Of a stretch of 64,000 nt of DNA, positions 15,128 to 23,063 are shown one piece after another. The position numbers were made by a program, and so were the translations under genes. Below the pieces are notes generated by a model. The model was given only the letters and a program-made list of their open reading frames with translations. It did not search any database and was not told the DNA's origin. Positions within the stretch are counted from its first letter, which is position 1. The number at the start of each line of letters is the position of its first letter. The DNA is from VAXT01 sp038040395 (GTDB lineage: Bacteria > Actinomycetota > Thermoleophilia > Gaiellales > Gaiellaceae): NCBI GenBank assembly GCA_038040395.1, contig JBBPIJ010000005.1:78379-142378 (forward strand), read 5' to 3'.

Positions 15128-17109
15128 GCCGGCACCTCGCCGAATGACGCCCTGTTACTTGTCGAGACGGGGCGCTCGATTTGCATCTCGGGGAGGTCGA
15201 GCAGGACGAGGTCCGCGCGGCCGGCGCCGACGATCGTGTTCGCCTCGTCGAGCGTCGTCAAGTAACCGCCGACGAGGGTCGGGACGCGCGCCTCGTTCCG
15301 GATGCGGTCGCTGAGCGCGGTCAGGAACCCGCGGCGGTACTCCGGCCGGTCGTCGTGCGCCGTCTGGCCCGCCGCCACGTGGATCAGGTCGCAGCCGTGT
15401 TTCGCGAGCGCCCGCGCGATCGCGATCCCGTCCGCGACGCCGTTGCCACGCGGGTGCCAGTCGGTGACCGAGAGGCGGACCGCGAGAACACGCGGCCACA
15501 CGTCCCGGACGGCTTCGAGGACGTCCACCGGGAACCGGAGGTGGTCGTCCTCGTCGTTCGTCAGCGGCGAGAGATAACTGCCGAGCAGGTAGCCGTGGGC
15601 CATGTCGAGCTCGAGGACCGCGACGCCGAGCTCCACCGCGCGCAGCGCGGCTGCGACGAACCCTTCGCGCACGGCCGGCTCGTCCGGCGGCCCGGGGACG
15701 ACGCCGAACGGACCGTACGGCTTTGTCGTCGGCGCGACGAGCGGCCACCCGTCCGCGAGCGGCAAGTCGACGCCGTGCTCGCGCACCTGCGTCGCGCCGC
15801 GGCGCCCCGCGTGCCCGAGCTGCAGGATCACCTGTCCTACCGGCGGCTGCCAGTTGTCGACCGTCGGCGTCTCCGAAGTGATCCGGGCCTCCTCGGACAC
15901 CGCCACGAAGCCGCTCGGCACGAGCGCGAATCGGTTCGGGAGCTCGACGCCTCGCAGCTCGAACGGCGCGAAGGCGGGCGGCGGCGAGACGGACCGGCCG
16001 CCGAGCCACGAGTCGAGCGCGCGCGTGAACTGCGGGTCGCGCACGCCCAGGGTCGCGTGGGTGATCCGCCCGCTCCGGGTGAGGAGGTTGAAAGCGAACT
16101 GGACCGGCTCGAGGTGCGAGTAGCTCGCGATCCTCCCGAAGTATGCAGCGCTCTCGCTGGCCGCCTCCTGCGTGCGCTCGACGAAGGTCGCGCGCTCGAG
16201 CTCGTAATCGACGAATGCCGCTTCGAGATTCCAGCGGCGGCGCGCAAGGGCAGCCGCGAGCGCGATCGAGTCCTCCATCGCAAGCTTCGTCCCGGAGCCG
16301 ATCGAGAAGTGCGCGGTATGCACCGCGTCGCCGAGCAGAACGACGTTCCCTACGTGCCACGTCTTGTTCGTGACCTTCGGAAAGTCGAGCCAGAGCGACC
16401 TGTTCGAGAAGAGCTCGCGGCCCCGCAGCTCGTTCGCGAACAGCTGCTCGCAGAAGGCGAGGCTCTCCTGCTCGTCCATCTCGTCAAGCCCGGCTGCGCG
16501 CCACACCGCCTCCGGGCACTCGACGATGAACGTCGACATGCGCTCGTCGAACGGGTACGCGTGGGCGTTGAAGAGCCCGTGCTCGGTCTCGCGGAAGGCG
16601 AACGTGAAGGCGTCGAAGACGTGGTCGGTGCCGAACCAGACGTACTTGCTGCCCTCGGTGCGCACCCTCGTGCCGAAGTCGCGGAGCTGCCGGACGAGGC
16701 TGTTCGCGCCGTCCGCGCCGACGACGAGGTCGGCCTCCGGAAGCTCCTCGACCTCGAAGCCGAACTCCAGCGCGACGCCCAGCTCGCGGCACCGTTCCTG
16801 CAGGATCTCGAGCAGCCGCTTGCGCGCGATCGCGGAGAAGGAGTGGCCCCGTGACGAAAGCTCGCGCCCTTGGTAGCGAATGTCGATCCGGTCCCAGCGC
16901 GCGAACGTGTCTGTGATCTCGAGGTGCGTCTCCGGGTCGGCATCGCGGAGGGCGCCGAGCGTCTCCTCGCTGAAGACGACGCCGAAGCCGAAGGTCGCGT
17001 CGGGTGCGTTTCGCTCGAGGACGCGGACGTCGACGCTGCGGTCGAGCTTCTTCAAGAGGATCGCGAGATAGAGGCCCGCCGGGCCGGCGCCGACGATCTC
17101 CACCTTCAC
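15124..17109 (-). CDS. 2-aminobenzoyl-CoA monooxygenase/reductase-like fusion (salicylyl-CoA 5-hydroxylase family)
   Basis: A 661-residue two-domain flavoprotein. Residues 1 to about 370 form an FAD aromatic hydroxylase with GAGPAGLYLA near the N-terminus, VVGADGANS and LLGDAVHTAHFSIGSG. The part from about 378 is an Old-Yellow-Enzyme-type FMN barrel with LPNRFALVPSG, LGHAGRRG, GYLLGSYLSPLTN and a C-terminal VGGYLTTLDEANTIV. This arrangement is that of 2-aminobenzoyl-CoA monooxygenase/reductase, which hydroxylates and reduces anthraniloyl-CoA, and of salicylyl-CoA 5-hydroxylases. The second domain looks somewhat shorter than a full OYE. 4-bp overlaps on both sides tie it to the operon. Confidence 0.86.
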   Translation of the reverse strand: MKVEIVGAGPAGLYLAILLKKLDRSVDVRVLERNAPDATFGFGVVFSEETLGALRDADPETHLEITDTFARWDRIDIRYQGRELSSRGHSFSAIARKRLLEILQERCRELGVALEFGFEVEELPEADLVVGADGANSLVRQLRDFGTRVRTEGSKYVWFGTDHVFDAFTFAFRETEHGLFNAHAYPFDERMSTFIVECPEAVWRAAGLDEMDEQESLAFCEQLFANELRGRELFSNRSLWLDFPKVTNKTWHVGNVVLLGDAVHTAHFSIGSGTKLAMEDSIALAAALARRRWNLEAAFVDYELERATFVERTQEAASESAAYFGRIASYSHLEPVQFAFNLLTRSGRITHATLGVRDPQFTRALDSWLGGRSVSPPPAFAPFELRGVELPNRFALVPSGFVAVSEEARITSETPTVDNWQPPVGQVILQLGHAGRRGATQVREHGVDLPLADGWPLVAPTTKPYGPFGVVPGPPDEPAVREGFVAAALRAVELGVAVLELDMAHGYLLGSYLSPLTNDEDDHLRFPVDVLEAVRDVWPRVLAVRLSVTDWHPRGNGVADGIAIARALAKHGCDLIHVAAGQTAHDDRPEYRRGFLTALSDRIRNEARVPTLVGGYLTTLDEANTIVGAGRADLVLLDLPEMQIERPVSTSNRASFGEVPA

Positions 17110-17933
17110 GCGAGTGCCTCCTGGAGCCGCTCGAGCTCGTCGATCTCGGCGACCGTGGGGAAGAGCACGAGCTCGTCGCAGCCCGCCTCCTCGTACCCGC
17201 GAACGAAGTCCTTCACCGCGCGCGCGCTCGTGAGGTTGCCGGCGGCGATCTTCTCCGCGAACGGGCCGGTGAACGCGTAGTAGTCCCGAAGATACGCCTC
17301 TCCGCGGGCCGCGTCCCCGAGCGCGAAATACCCTTGCCCCCAGAGCTGCGGCTTCCCCGGGCGGCCGAGATCGCTCCAGGCGGCGAGCGCGCGTGCGGCG
17401 GCGCCCGCGAACGCCCGCGGCGGGCCTCCGTTGTGCGCATAGCCGTCCGCGTAGCGCGCCATGCGCGCGTAGGCCTGTCCGCTCATACCGCCGACGAGGA
17501 TCTCGATGCCTTCGCGCGAGGGGCCGACGCGGTCCCCGTCGACGTTGCCCCGGATGTACGCCAGCTGCTCGCCGAGCCGCTTCCCGCGGCCCTTGTGCTC
17601 CACGCCTGCCGCGTCGAAGTCCTCGGTCCGGGCGCCGACCGCGAGCCCGAGTGTCAGCCGTCCGCCCGACAGCCCGTGGACGGACGCGGCCTGCTTCGCG
17701 AGCATCGCCGTCGAGCGGAGCGGGCCGATCGCGATCATCGTCGCCAGCCGGATGCGCGAGGTTGCCGCGGCAGCCGCGGCGAGCGTTGCGAAAGGCTCGT
17801 AGCTGTCGTAGACGACGCGGTCGAGCACTGCGACTGATGAGAACGGCCCAGCGTCGGCGCGCCGAGCCCAGTCGAGCAGCAGCTCGCCCGTCACGCCCGG
17901 CACCGTCGTAGGGAGTCCGACTCCGATGTTCAC
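17106..17933 (-). CDS. LLM-class flavin- or F420-dependent oxidoreductase
   Basis: A luciferase-like TIM-barrel protein, about 275 residues, starting at the GTG giving VNIGVGLPTTVPG; a GTG 18 bp upstream in frame is an alternative. Family features are VAVLDRVVYDSYEP, ATSRIRLATMIAIGPLR, LSGGRLTLGLAVGAR and the C-terminal AGCDELVLFPTV. The subfamily includes F420-dependent and FMN-dependent enzymes. It is the first gene of the tryptophan/anthranilate operon and lies back to back with the F420 biosynthesis operon, which makes F420 a reasonable cofactor guess. The reaction is unknown. Confidence 0.78.
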   Translation of the reverse strand: MNIGVGLPTTVPGVTGELLLDWARRADAGPFSSVAVLDRVVYDSYEPFATLAAAAAATSRIRLATMIAIGPLRSTAMLAKQAASVHGLSGGRLTLGLAVGARTEDFDAAGVEHKGRGKRLGEQLAYIRGNVDGDRVGPSREGIEILVGGMSGQAYARMARYADGYAHNGGPPRAFAGAAARALAAWSDLGRPGKPQLWGQGYFALGDAARGEAYLRDYYAFTGPFAEKIAAGNLTSARAVKDFVRGYEEAGCDELVLFPTVAEIDELERLQEALA

Positions 17934-17964
17934 TTCCGCCCTAAGCTTCACACTTCGCGACGCG

Positions 17965-18354
17965 ATGCGAGAAATCCAGCCGTCACCCTTCGACCGCCAT
18001 TACGGGCTCGAGATCGACGAGGCGACCGACGAGCTCGTGCGCGGACACGTTCCGGTCCGCGAGCACGTGCTGCAGCCGGTCGGGCTCGTGCACGGCGGCG
18101 TCCATGCGTCGATCGCGGAGGCGCTCGCCTCGGTCGGGACGAATGTCGGCGTCGTGCCGGACGGCAGCATCGGCCTCGGGATGTCGAACAACTCGACGTT
18201 CCTGCGATCGATCCGTGAGGGCACGATCCACGCCACTGCGCGCCGCATCCACCGTGGGCGGACGACCTGGGTCTGGGACGTCGAGCTGACGGACGACGCC
18301 GGCCGTTTGTGCGCCGTCAGCCGCGTGACGATCGCCGTGCGGCCGCTTCGCTAG
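17965..18354 (+). CDS. PaaI/MenI-type hotdog thioesterase
   Basis: A 129-residue hotdog protein with VGLVHGGVHASIAEALAS, which contains the HGG and the downstream acidic residue typical of the PaaI/MenI subfamily of acyl-CoA thioesterases. I chose the ATG at 17965 (MREIQPSPFD); an in-frame start at 17926 would overlap the divergent gene. It is the first gene of the plus-strand run that continues with cofC, yet its chemistry fits the divergent CoA-ester operon. It may release CoA from a dead-end aromatic thioester. That pairing is inference. Confidence 0.82.
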   Translation: MREIQPSPFDRHYGLEIDEATDELVRGHVPVREHVLQPVGLVHGGVHASIAEALASVGTNVGVVPDGSIGLGMSNNSTFLRSIREGTIHATARRIHRGRTTWVWDVELTDDAGRLCAVSRVTIAVRPLR

Positions 18355-18363
18355 AGGCCGTCG

Positions 18364-18972
18364 TTGCGCGTCGTCATCCCCCATGCGGGCGCGGCCGGCA
18401 AGACGCGTCTGGAGCTGAGCCGAAGCGCACGGGAGGAGCTGTCGCGTGCGATGCTCGTGGATGTGCTCGCCGCAGCCGTCGACGTCGGTACCACCTGGGT
18501 CGTGACGCCGGATCCGGCGGCCGGGGCGGCCGCCCGGGAGGCGGGGGCGGCGGTGGTTCCGGATCCGGGCGGCGGGCAGGGAGCGGCCGTCGAAGCGGCG
18601 CTCGCCCAAGCCGGAGCCGGGCCGGTACTCGTCGTGAACTCCGACCTGCCGTCGCTGAGAGCCGCCGATCTGCAGGCCTTGGCGCGGGCAACGCCTGCGT
18701 CCGGCATCGCCGTCGCCGCGGCGGAGGACGGGACGACGAACGCACTCGGGCTCTCGGACGCGACGATGTTCGCGCCGCTCTACGGCGACGAGAGCGCCGC
18801 GCGTTTTCGGGCGCACGCCGCCGGCTCGGGTCTCACCGCCGTCTCCGTGACGCGCCCCGGCCTCCGTGACGACGTAGACGCGCTCGCCGACCTCGTGGGG
18901 CTCGCGCCTCGCTCCGGCCCTCGTACGCGTGCGTGTCTGGCGAAACTCGGTCTTCCCGCGGTCCGGCAATGA
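18364..18972 (+). CDS. cofC: CofC-type phospholactate/phosphoenolpyruvate guanylyltransferase
   Basis: Activates 2-phospho-L-lactate or phosphoenolpyruvate with GTP for coenzyme F420 assembly. It is 202 residues with a TTG start preceded by an AGAGG site. Nucleotidyltransferase features are RVVIPHAGAAGKTRL at the N-terminus (an atypical version of the usual P-P-K region), the metal-binding VVNSDLPSL, and DGTTNALGL. The C-terminal RDDVDALADL is characteristic of CofC. It overlaps cofD by 4 bp (ATGA). The divergent N-terminal motif lowers certainty slightly, but the neighbouring cofD-npdG-cofE genes settle the pathway. Confidence 0.88.
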   Translation: MRVVIPHAGAAGKTRLELSRSAREELSRAMLVDVLAAAVDVGTTWVVTPDPAAGAAAREAGAAVVPDPGGGQGAAVEAALAQAGAGPVLVVNSDLPSLRAADLQALARATPASGIAVAAAEDGTTNALGLSDATMFAPLYGDESAARFRAHAAGSGLTAVSVTRPGLRDDVDALADLVGLAPRSGPRTRACLAKLGLPAVRQ

Positions 18973-19892
18973 AGGTCGCCGTTCTCTCCGGCGGGGTGGG
19001 CGGAGCGCGGTTCGTCCAGGGCCTCGTCGACGTCGCCGAGCCGAGCGACGTCACCATCGTCGGCAACGTCGGGGACGACGTCGAAGTGCTCGGCCTGCAC
19101 GTATCCCCCGACCTCGACTCGATCCTCTATGCGCTCGCCGGTCTCAACGACGTGCGGCGCGGCTGGGGCCGCGCGGACGAGACGTGGCGCGTGCTCGAGA
19201 CCGTGGGCTCACTCGGTGGGGAGACGTGGTTCCAGCTCGGCGATCTCGACCTTGGCCTCCACCTCGTCCGCACCCAGGCGCTCCGAGCCGGCGAGCCGCT
19301 CTCCCGCGTCACGCTGCGGCTCGCTCGTGCGCTGGGAATCGAGCCGTGTCTGCTGCCGGCGACGGACGACCGACTGCGGACGTGGATCCAGACGCCGTCG
19401 GGCGAGTTTCCATTCCAGGAGTGGTTCGTCGCGCGCGGCCACCGCGACGAGGTCGACGCCGTCCGCTTCGAAGGCGCAGACGCGGCCACACCGGCGCCCA
19501 GCGTCCTCGAGGCGATCGCCGACGCCGACCTGATCCTCCTCGCGCCGAGCAACCCCTACGTCTCGATCGGCCCGATCCTCGCCGTGGCTCCAATCCGCAA
19601 GGCGCTCGCGGAGCGTCGCGTCCCGTCGGTCGCCGTCAGCCCCCTGATCGGCGGCCGCGCCGTCAAGGGACCTGCGGATCGAATGCTGGCGCGACTCGCG
19701 GGTGGGACATCGCCTGCCCACGTCGCGGGCGCCTATCCCGGCTTGATCGACGCCCTCCTCGTCGACGAGGCGGACGCGCACGACCTCGACGGCCTCGGCG
19801 AGGTGCGCCCAATCGTGACGCGAACGTTGATGGCGGACGCCTCCGCGCTGCGGCGGCTCGCCGAGGCGGCTCTCGGAACGACCGTCGCATGA
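18969..19892 (+). CDS. cofD: 2-phospho-L-lactate transferase (F420 biosynthesis)
   Basis: Transfers the phospholactyl (or phosphoenolpyruvyl) moiety from the GDP/GPP-activated donor to the deazaflavin FO, giving F420-0 or its dehydro form. The 307-residue protein shows VLSGGVGGARFVQGL, IVGNVGDDVEVLGLHVSPDLDS, FQLGDLDLGLHL and the phosphate-binding APSNPYVSIGPILAV, all typical of CofD/FbiA. The start ATG overlaps cofC and the stop overlaps npdG, each by 4 bp. Confidence 0.95.
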   Translation: MKVAVLSGGVGGARFVQGLVDVAEPSDVTIVGNVGDDVEVLGLHVSPDLDSILYALAGLNDVRRGWGRADETWRVLETVGSLGGETWFQLGDLDLGLHLVRTQALRAGEPLSRVTLRLARALGIEPCLLPATDDRLRTWIQTPSGEFPFQEWFVARGHRDEVDAVRFEGADAATPAPSVLEAIADADLILLAPSNPYVSIGPILAVAPIRKALAERRVPSVAVSPLIGGRAVKGPADRMLARLAGGTSPAHVAGAYPGLIDALLVDEADAHDLDGLGEVRPIVTRTLMADASALRRLAEAALGTTVA

Positions 19893-20506
19893 AGGTCGCC
19901 GTGCTCGGCGGAACCGGCGCCTTCGGCTCGGCGCTGGCGCGACGGCTGGTGGAGGCCGGACTGGAGGTGAGCATCGGGTCACGCGAGCCCGAGCGGGCGG
20001 CCGCGACGGCAGCGGAGCTCGGAGCCGCCCGCGGCGCCGCCAACGCGCACGCTGTCGACGGTGTCGATCTCGTCGTGCTCGCCGTGCTGGCGTCGGCTGC
20101 GCTCGACACGGCCGCCGAGCTGGCCGATCCGATCGGCGAGACGCCGGTGCTCAGCGTGGCGAGCGAGGTCCGCGTCGCGGGCGGCGCCGCGTTTCCCGGC
20201 GACGATCCGCTCTCGCTGGCCGAGCGGGCGCAAGAGCTGCTCCGCGGCCCGGTCGTCGCCGGCCTGCACTCGCTCGCCGCCGCGTCGCTTGCGGCCGGGA
20301 AGACGGCAGGAGACGCGCTCGTCTGCGGTGACGACGACGCCGCCAAGGCGCGCGCGCTCGAGCTGGCGGCGGAGCTCGTCACGGGTCGCGCTCTCGACGC
20401 GGGCCCGCTCGCGAGCGCTCGCGCGCTCGAAGGCATGACCGCGGTCATCGTCAACCTCAACCGCCGCTACCGCGGCCACGCGGGGCTGCGGATCGAGGGT
20501 CTGTGA
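19889..20506 (+). CDS. npdG: F420-dependent NADP reductase-like protein
   Basis: Predicted to transfer hydride between NADPH and F420. The 205-residue protein begins MKVAVLGGTGAFGSALARR, a Rossmann glycine motif, followed by ISIGSREPER-like VSIGSREPERAAATA for NADP phosphate binding. GLHSLAAASLAAGK and GMTAVIVNLNRRYRG match the NPDG/Fno family. It is embedded between cofD and cofE with 4-bp overlaps on both sides, an arrangement that supplies the reduced cofactor together with its synthesis enzymes. Confidence 0.9.
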   Translation: MKVAVLGGTGAFGSALARRLVEAGLEVSIGSREPERAAATAAELGAARGAANAHAVDGVDLVVLAVLASAALDTAAELADPIGETPVLSVASEVRVAGGAAFPGDDPLSLAERAQELLRGPVVAGLHSLAAASLAAGKTAGDALVCGDDDAAKARALELAAELVTGRALDAGPLASARALEGMTAVIVNLNRRYRGHAGLRIEGL

Positions 20507-21231
20507 CCGGCCTCACGATCGTCCCTGTTCGCGGCCTGCCCGAGCTGCGCGAAGGAGACGACCTGCCGCACCTGATCGCTGAGCGCGCGGAGCTCCAGGA
20601 CGGGGACATCCTCGTCGTCGCCCAGAAGGCGATTTCCAAGATCGAGGGGCGGATCGTGCAGCTCGACGACGTCGAGCCCTCGGCCAGGGCGCGTGAGCTC
20701 GCCGGGGACGGGGACCCGAGGCGGATCGAGGTGATCCTCCGCGAGGCGAAGCGCGTCCTCCGCGCCCGTGGCTCGCTCCTCATCACCGAGACGCACCACG
20801 GCTTCGTCTGTGCTTCGAGCGGCGTCGACGCCTCGAACGCACCCGAGCCCGGCACGGTCGTCCTCCTCCCCGTCGACCCCGACGCCTCCGCGGAGCGCTT
20901 GCGTGCTCGATTGCGAGACCTGACCCGCTGCAATGTCGGCATCGTTCTGAGTGACTCCTTCGGGCGCGCGTGGCGACAAGGGACGACTGACGTCGCAATC
21001 GGCGCCTCCGGCGTCGAGGTGCTGCGCGACCTGAAGGGTGCGCGCGACCCGAACGGCTATGAGCTGCGCTCGACCGTCATCGCGATCGCCGACGAGATCG
21101 CCGGGGCGGCCGAGCTCGTCATGGGGAAGCTCGACCGGGCGCCGGTTGCGATCCTGCGAGGGCTCGACGTCCACGGCGACGGCCGAGCGCGGGACGTCGT
21201 CATGCCGGCCGAACGCAACCTCTTTTCGTAG
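20503..21231 (+). CDS. cofE: F420-0:gamma-glutamyl ligase
   Basis: Adds gamma-linked glutamate residues to F420-0 using GTP. It is 242 residues long, i.e. CofE only, without the nitroreductase-like C-terminal domain found in mycobacterial FbiB. Motifs: DILVVAQKAISKIEGR, ETHHGFVCASSGVDASN, VLSDSFGRAWRQGTTDVAIG and AEVMGKL-like ELVMGKLDRAPVA. GTG start with GTGA overlap on npdG. FO synthase is not in the window and must lie elsewhere. Confidence 0.95.
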   Translation: MTGLTIVPVRGLPELREGDDLPHLIAERAELQDGDILVVAQKAISKIEGRIVQLDDVEPSARARELAGDGDPRRIEVILREAKRVLRARGSLLITETHHGFVCASSGVDASNAPEPGTVVLLPVDPDASAERLRARLRDLTRCNVGIVLSDSFGRAWRQGTTDVAIGASGVEVLRDLKGARDPNGYELRSTVIAIADEIAGAAELVMGKLDRAPVAILRGLDVHGDGRARDVVMPAERNLFS

Positions 21232-21313
21232 TACCCGGCTTTCGTAACGATCGATTCGGGGCGCCGCGCTGCCTCTCTATATAGTCGCGCGCTCAACTGA
21301 CCCTGGAGAGTCT

Positions 21314-21979
21314 GTGTCGCTTTCGTTGGAACGCATCGCCGCCGCCCTCGGGCTCGCCTACGTCGCGCTTTTCGCGTCGCTGCTCGCGTTCACCACGGAC
21401 GGGCCAGATCCGACGCTTCCGCCGGCCGAGGAGATGGCGAGAGCTGTCTCGGAGAGTGGCGCCATGCGAGCCTCGGCCCTGCTTGGCTTCGCTGCGAGCT
21501 TGGCGTTTGCGGGCTTCGCGGCATGCTTGGCCCTCATTCTCGTGCGGCGCGGCGAGACCGTCGCGGCAGTGCTAACCGCGGTGGCGGGGGCCGTTGCGGG
21601 AGCCACCGCCGCGACGTCGTTTGCCGCTCTCATCGTCGCCGTGGAAGCCGCTGACCGCGACCTGGGCGCCGGCGTCTTCGCTTCGTTCGGCGATCTTCAC
21701 ACCGCTGCGCTCCTTCTTGAGCTCCCTGCGGTCGGCGTCGTCCTCCTCATGGCGTGGCGTGCCGGACTGGGCCGGATCGTCTCCTGGATGGGGATCGTCG
21801 TCGGGATCGGCTGTGTCGTCGCGGCGGGCGCCGTGATGAGCGAGGACTTCGATCACGGGCCGCTCGGTATCGCGATTTTCATCTGGTTCGTAGGGCTTCC
21901 TTTGTGGCTGATCGCGACCTCGACCGTTCTCATTCGCCGCGGAGCGCAACCCGCTGCGCGTCCGGCGCTAGAGCCCTAA
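21314..21979 (+). CDS. Polytopic membrane protein, paralogue 1
   Basis: A 221-residue protein with about six hydrophobic helices (for example LGLAYVALFASLLAF, ALLGFAASLAFAGFAACLAL, VVGIGCVVAAGAV) and a GTG start. No catalytic motif is visible. Order and spacing of helices, and an acidic extracytoplasmic loop before helix 2, resemble the next gene (22075-22734). The two are probably diverged tandem paralogues of a DUF4386-like membrane family. Each is followed by a copy of the same 25-base sequence. Function unknown. Confidence 0.7.
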   Translation: MSLSLERIAAALGLAYVALFASLLAFTTDGPDPTLPPAEEMARAVSESGAMRASALLGFAASLAFAGFAACLALILVRRGETVAAVLTAVAGAVAGATAATSFAALIVAVEAADRDLGAGVFASFGDLHTAALLLELPAVGVVLLMAWRAGLGRIVSWMGIVVGIGCVVAAGAVMSEDFDHGPLGIAIFIWFVGLPLWLIATSTVLIRRGAQPAARPALEP

Positions 21980-22003
21980 GCCTGCGCCCAGGCTTCGCAG
22001 CCC

Positions 22004-22028
22004 AGGGAACATTCCTGAACACTCGCGC
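22004..22028 (+). repeat. 25-base dispersed repeat, copy 1
   Basis: The sequence beginning AGGGAACATTCCTGAACACT matches a second copy at 22832-22856 at 21 of 25 positions. Both copies lie a short distance after a gene for a polytopic membrane protein. It has no coding potential. It could be a dispersed intergenic element of this genome or part of a 3' regulatory region. Confidence 0.5.
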
Positions 22029-22074
22029 ATCCGAACGGCTTCCATCTGGACCAATCAGTCTCTAGGATCGTCGG

Positions 22075-22734
22075 ATGACCTTCCCGGCGAGGTGGTCGCG
22101 GATCGAGCCGCTGATGGGCGTAGCCGCCGTCGTCCTCTGGGCGATCTCTTACGAGCTTTGGTCGGCTGGAGACAAGCCCGGTGGCGACTATCAATCCGCG
22201 GAGATTGTCAGCTGGTTCGACGATGCCCGCTGGACGATCATGGGTGGTGCCGCGCTCTACGCGCTTGGAACCGGCGCGTTCATCTGGTTCCTCGCCTGTT
22301 TGCGCGATGCGCTCGCGGTCGGGGGCTGGGCGGATCGTTTGGCGCGAATCGCATTCGGCGCGGGTGTGGCGGCTGCCGTGCTTCTCGCCTGTTCGTTCGC
22401 TCCATCGGTGGCTGGCGCCGGAACGTTCGCGTTTGGTGATCAGCGAGGCGTCTCACCGGATGCAGCCGAGGCCCTGTACGCGCTCACCGATGGGTTCGTC
22501 GTCTTGGCCGAGTTCGTCGCTGTTGTGTTCTTCCTGGCAGCTGGTGTGGTCGCTCTTCGCGCTCGTGTCCTTCCTGCCTGGCTGGCGATCGTTACGCTAC
22601 TGCTCGCCGCCTTGCTGCTCGTTCTTCCGATCGGGTTCGTCGGCATCATCTTCCTTATGCCGGTCTGGACGATCGTCGTTGCGGTCGTCCTCGCAATTCG
22701 TGTTTCCGACACGGTTGCGGCTCCGCCAAGCTGA
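22075..22734 (+). CDS. Polytopic membrane protein, paralogue 2
   Basis: A 219-residue protein with about six helices (VAAVVLWAISYELW, MGGAALYALGTGAFIWFLACL, FGAGVAAAVLLACSF, a long C-terminal VTLLLAALLLVLPIGFVG region). Layout matches the protein at 21314-21979, including a loop with Asp/Ser-rich residues after helix 1 and a helix pair interrupted by a Gly/Asp loop. I see no motif that indicates a transported or bound ligand. About 95 bp separate the two genes. Function unknown. Confidence 0.7.
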   Translation: MTFPARWSRIEPLMGVAAVVLWAISYELWSAGDKPGGDYQSAEIVSWFDDARWTIMGGAALYALGTGAFIWFLACLRDALAVGGWADRLARIAFGAGVAAAVLLACSFAPSVAGAGTFAFGDQRGVSPDAAEALYALTDGFVVLAEFVAVVFFLAAGVVALRARVLPAWLAIVTLLLAALLLVLPIGFVGIIFLMPVWTIVVAVVLAIRVSDTVAAPPS

Positions 22735-23063
22735 GTAGTCTCAGTCCAGAGTGCAGTCGAATCGCTCACGTCTGGTTCTGACGCGGCGATGGGGCTGGGC
22801 CGTCGTCTGAGCCTTAGCGCTCTCCACGCCTAGGGAACATTTCCGCACACTCGGGCAGGCGAGGAACCGGGCCCCCTAGTCCTTGGCCGACGCGCGTTCG
22901 CGATGCAGGTCAGGTGTCAGGCGAGGGAGCCACGGTGTCCCGACACCGCTCTGTGTCAAGCTTTCGTCGTGTCAAGAGTGCCCCAATGCTTCCCCGGTTG
23001 GGGGTCACGCCGGTGAGCGAAGACCTCTCGCCACCGTAGCGGCGTCGGCGCGATGATGGCGTC
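22735..23063. other. Intergenic region with repeat copy 2 and a short palindrome
   Basis: No gene can be supported here. It holds the second copy of the 25-base repeat at 22832-22856 and a perfect 7-bp stem with a 2-base loop (CGGTGTC-CC-GACACCG) near 22931-22946. The remainder shows no clear promoter. A minus-strand frame across 22910-23332 has the composition of a shadow of the following gene. Confidence 0.55.

Noticed and set aside
15181..16854. Plus-strand frame of 557 codons inside the monooxygenase/reductase gene
   Set aside because: Antisense shadow; the minus strand encodes a clear two-domain flavoprotein.
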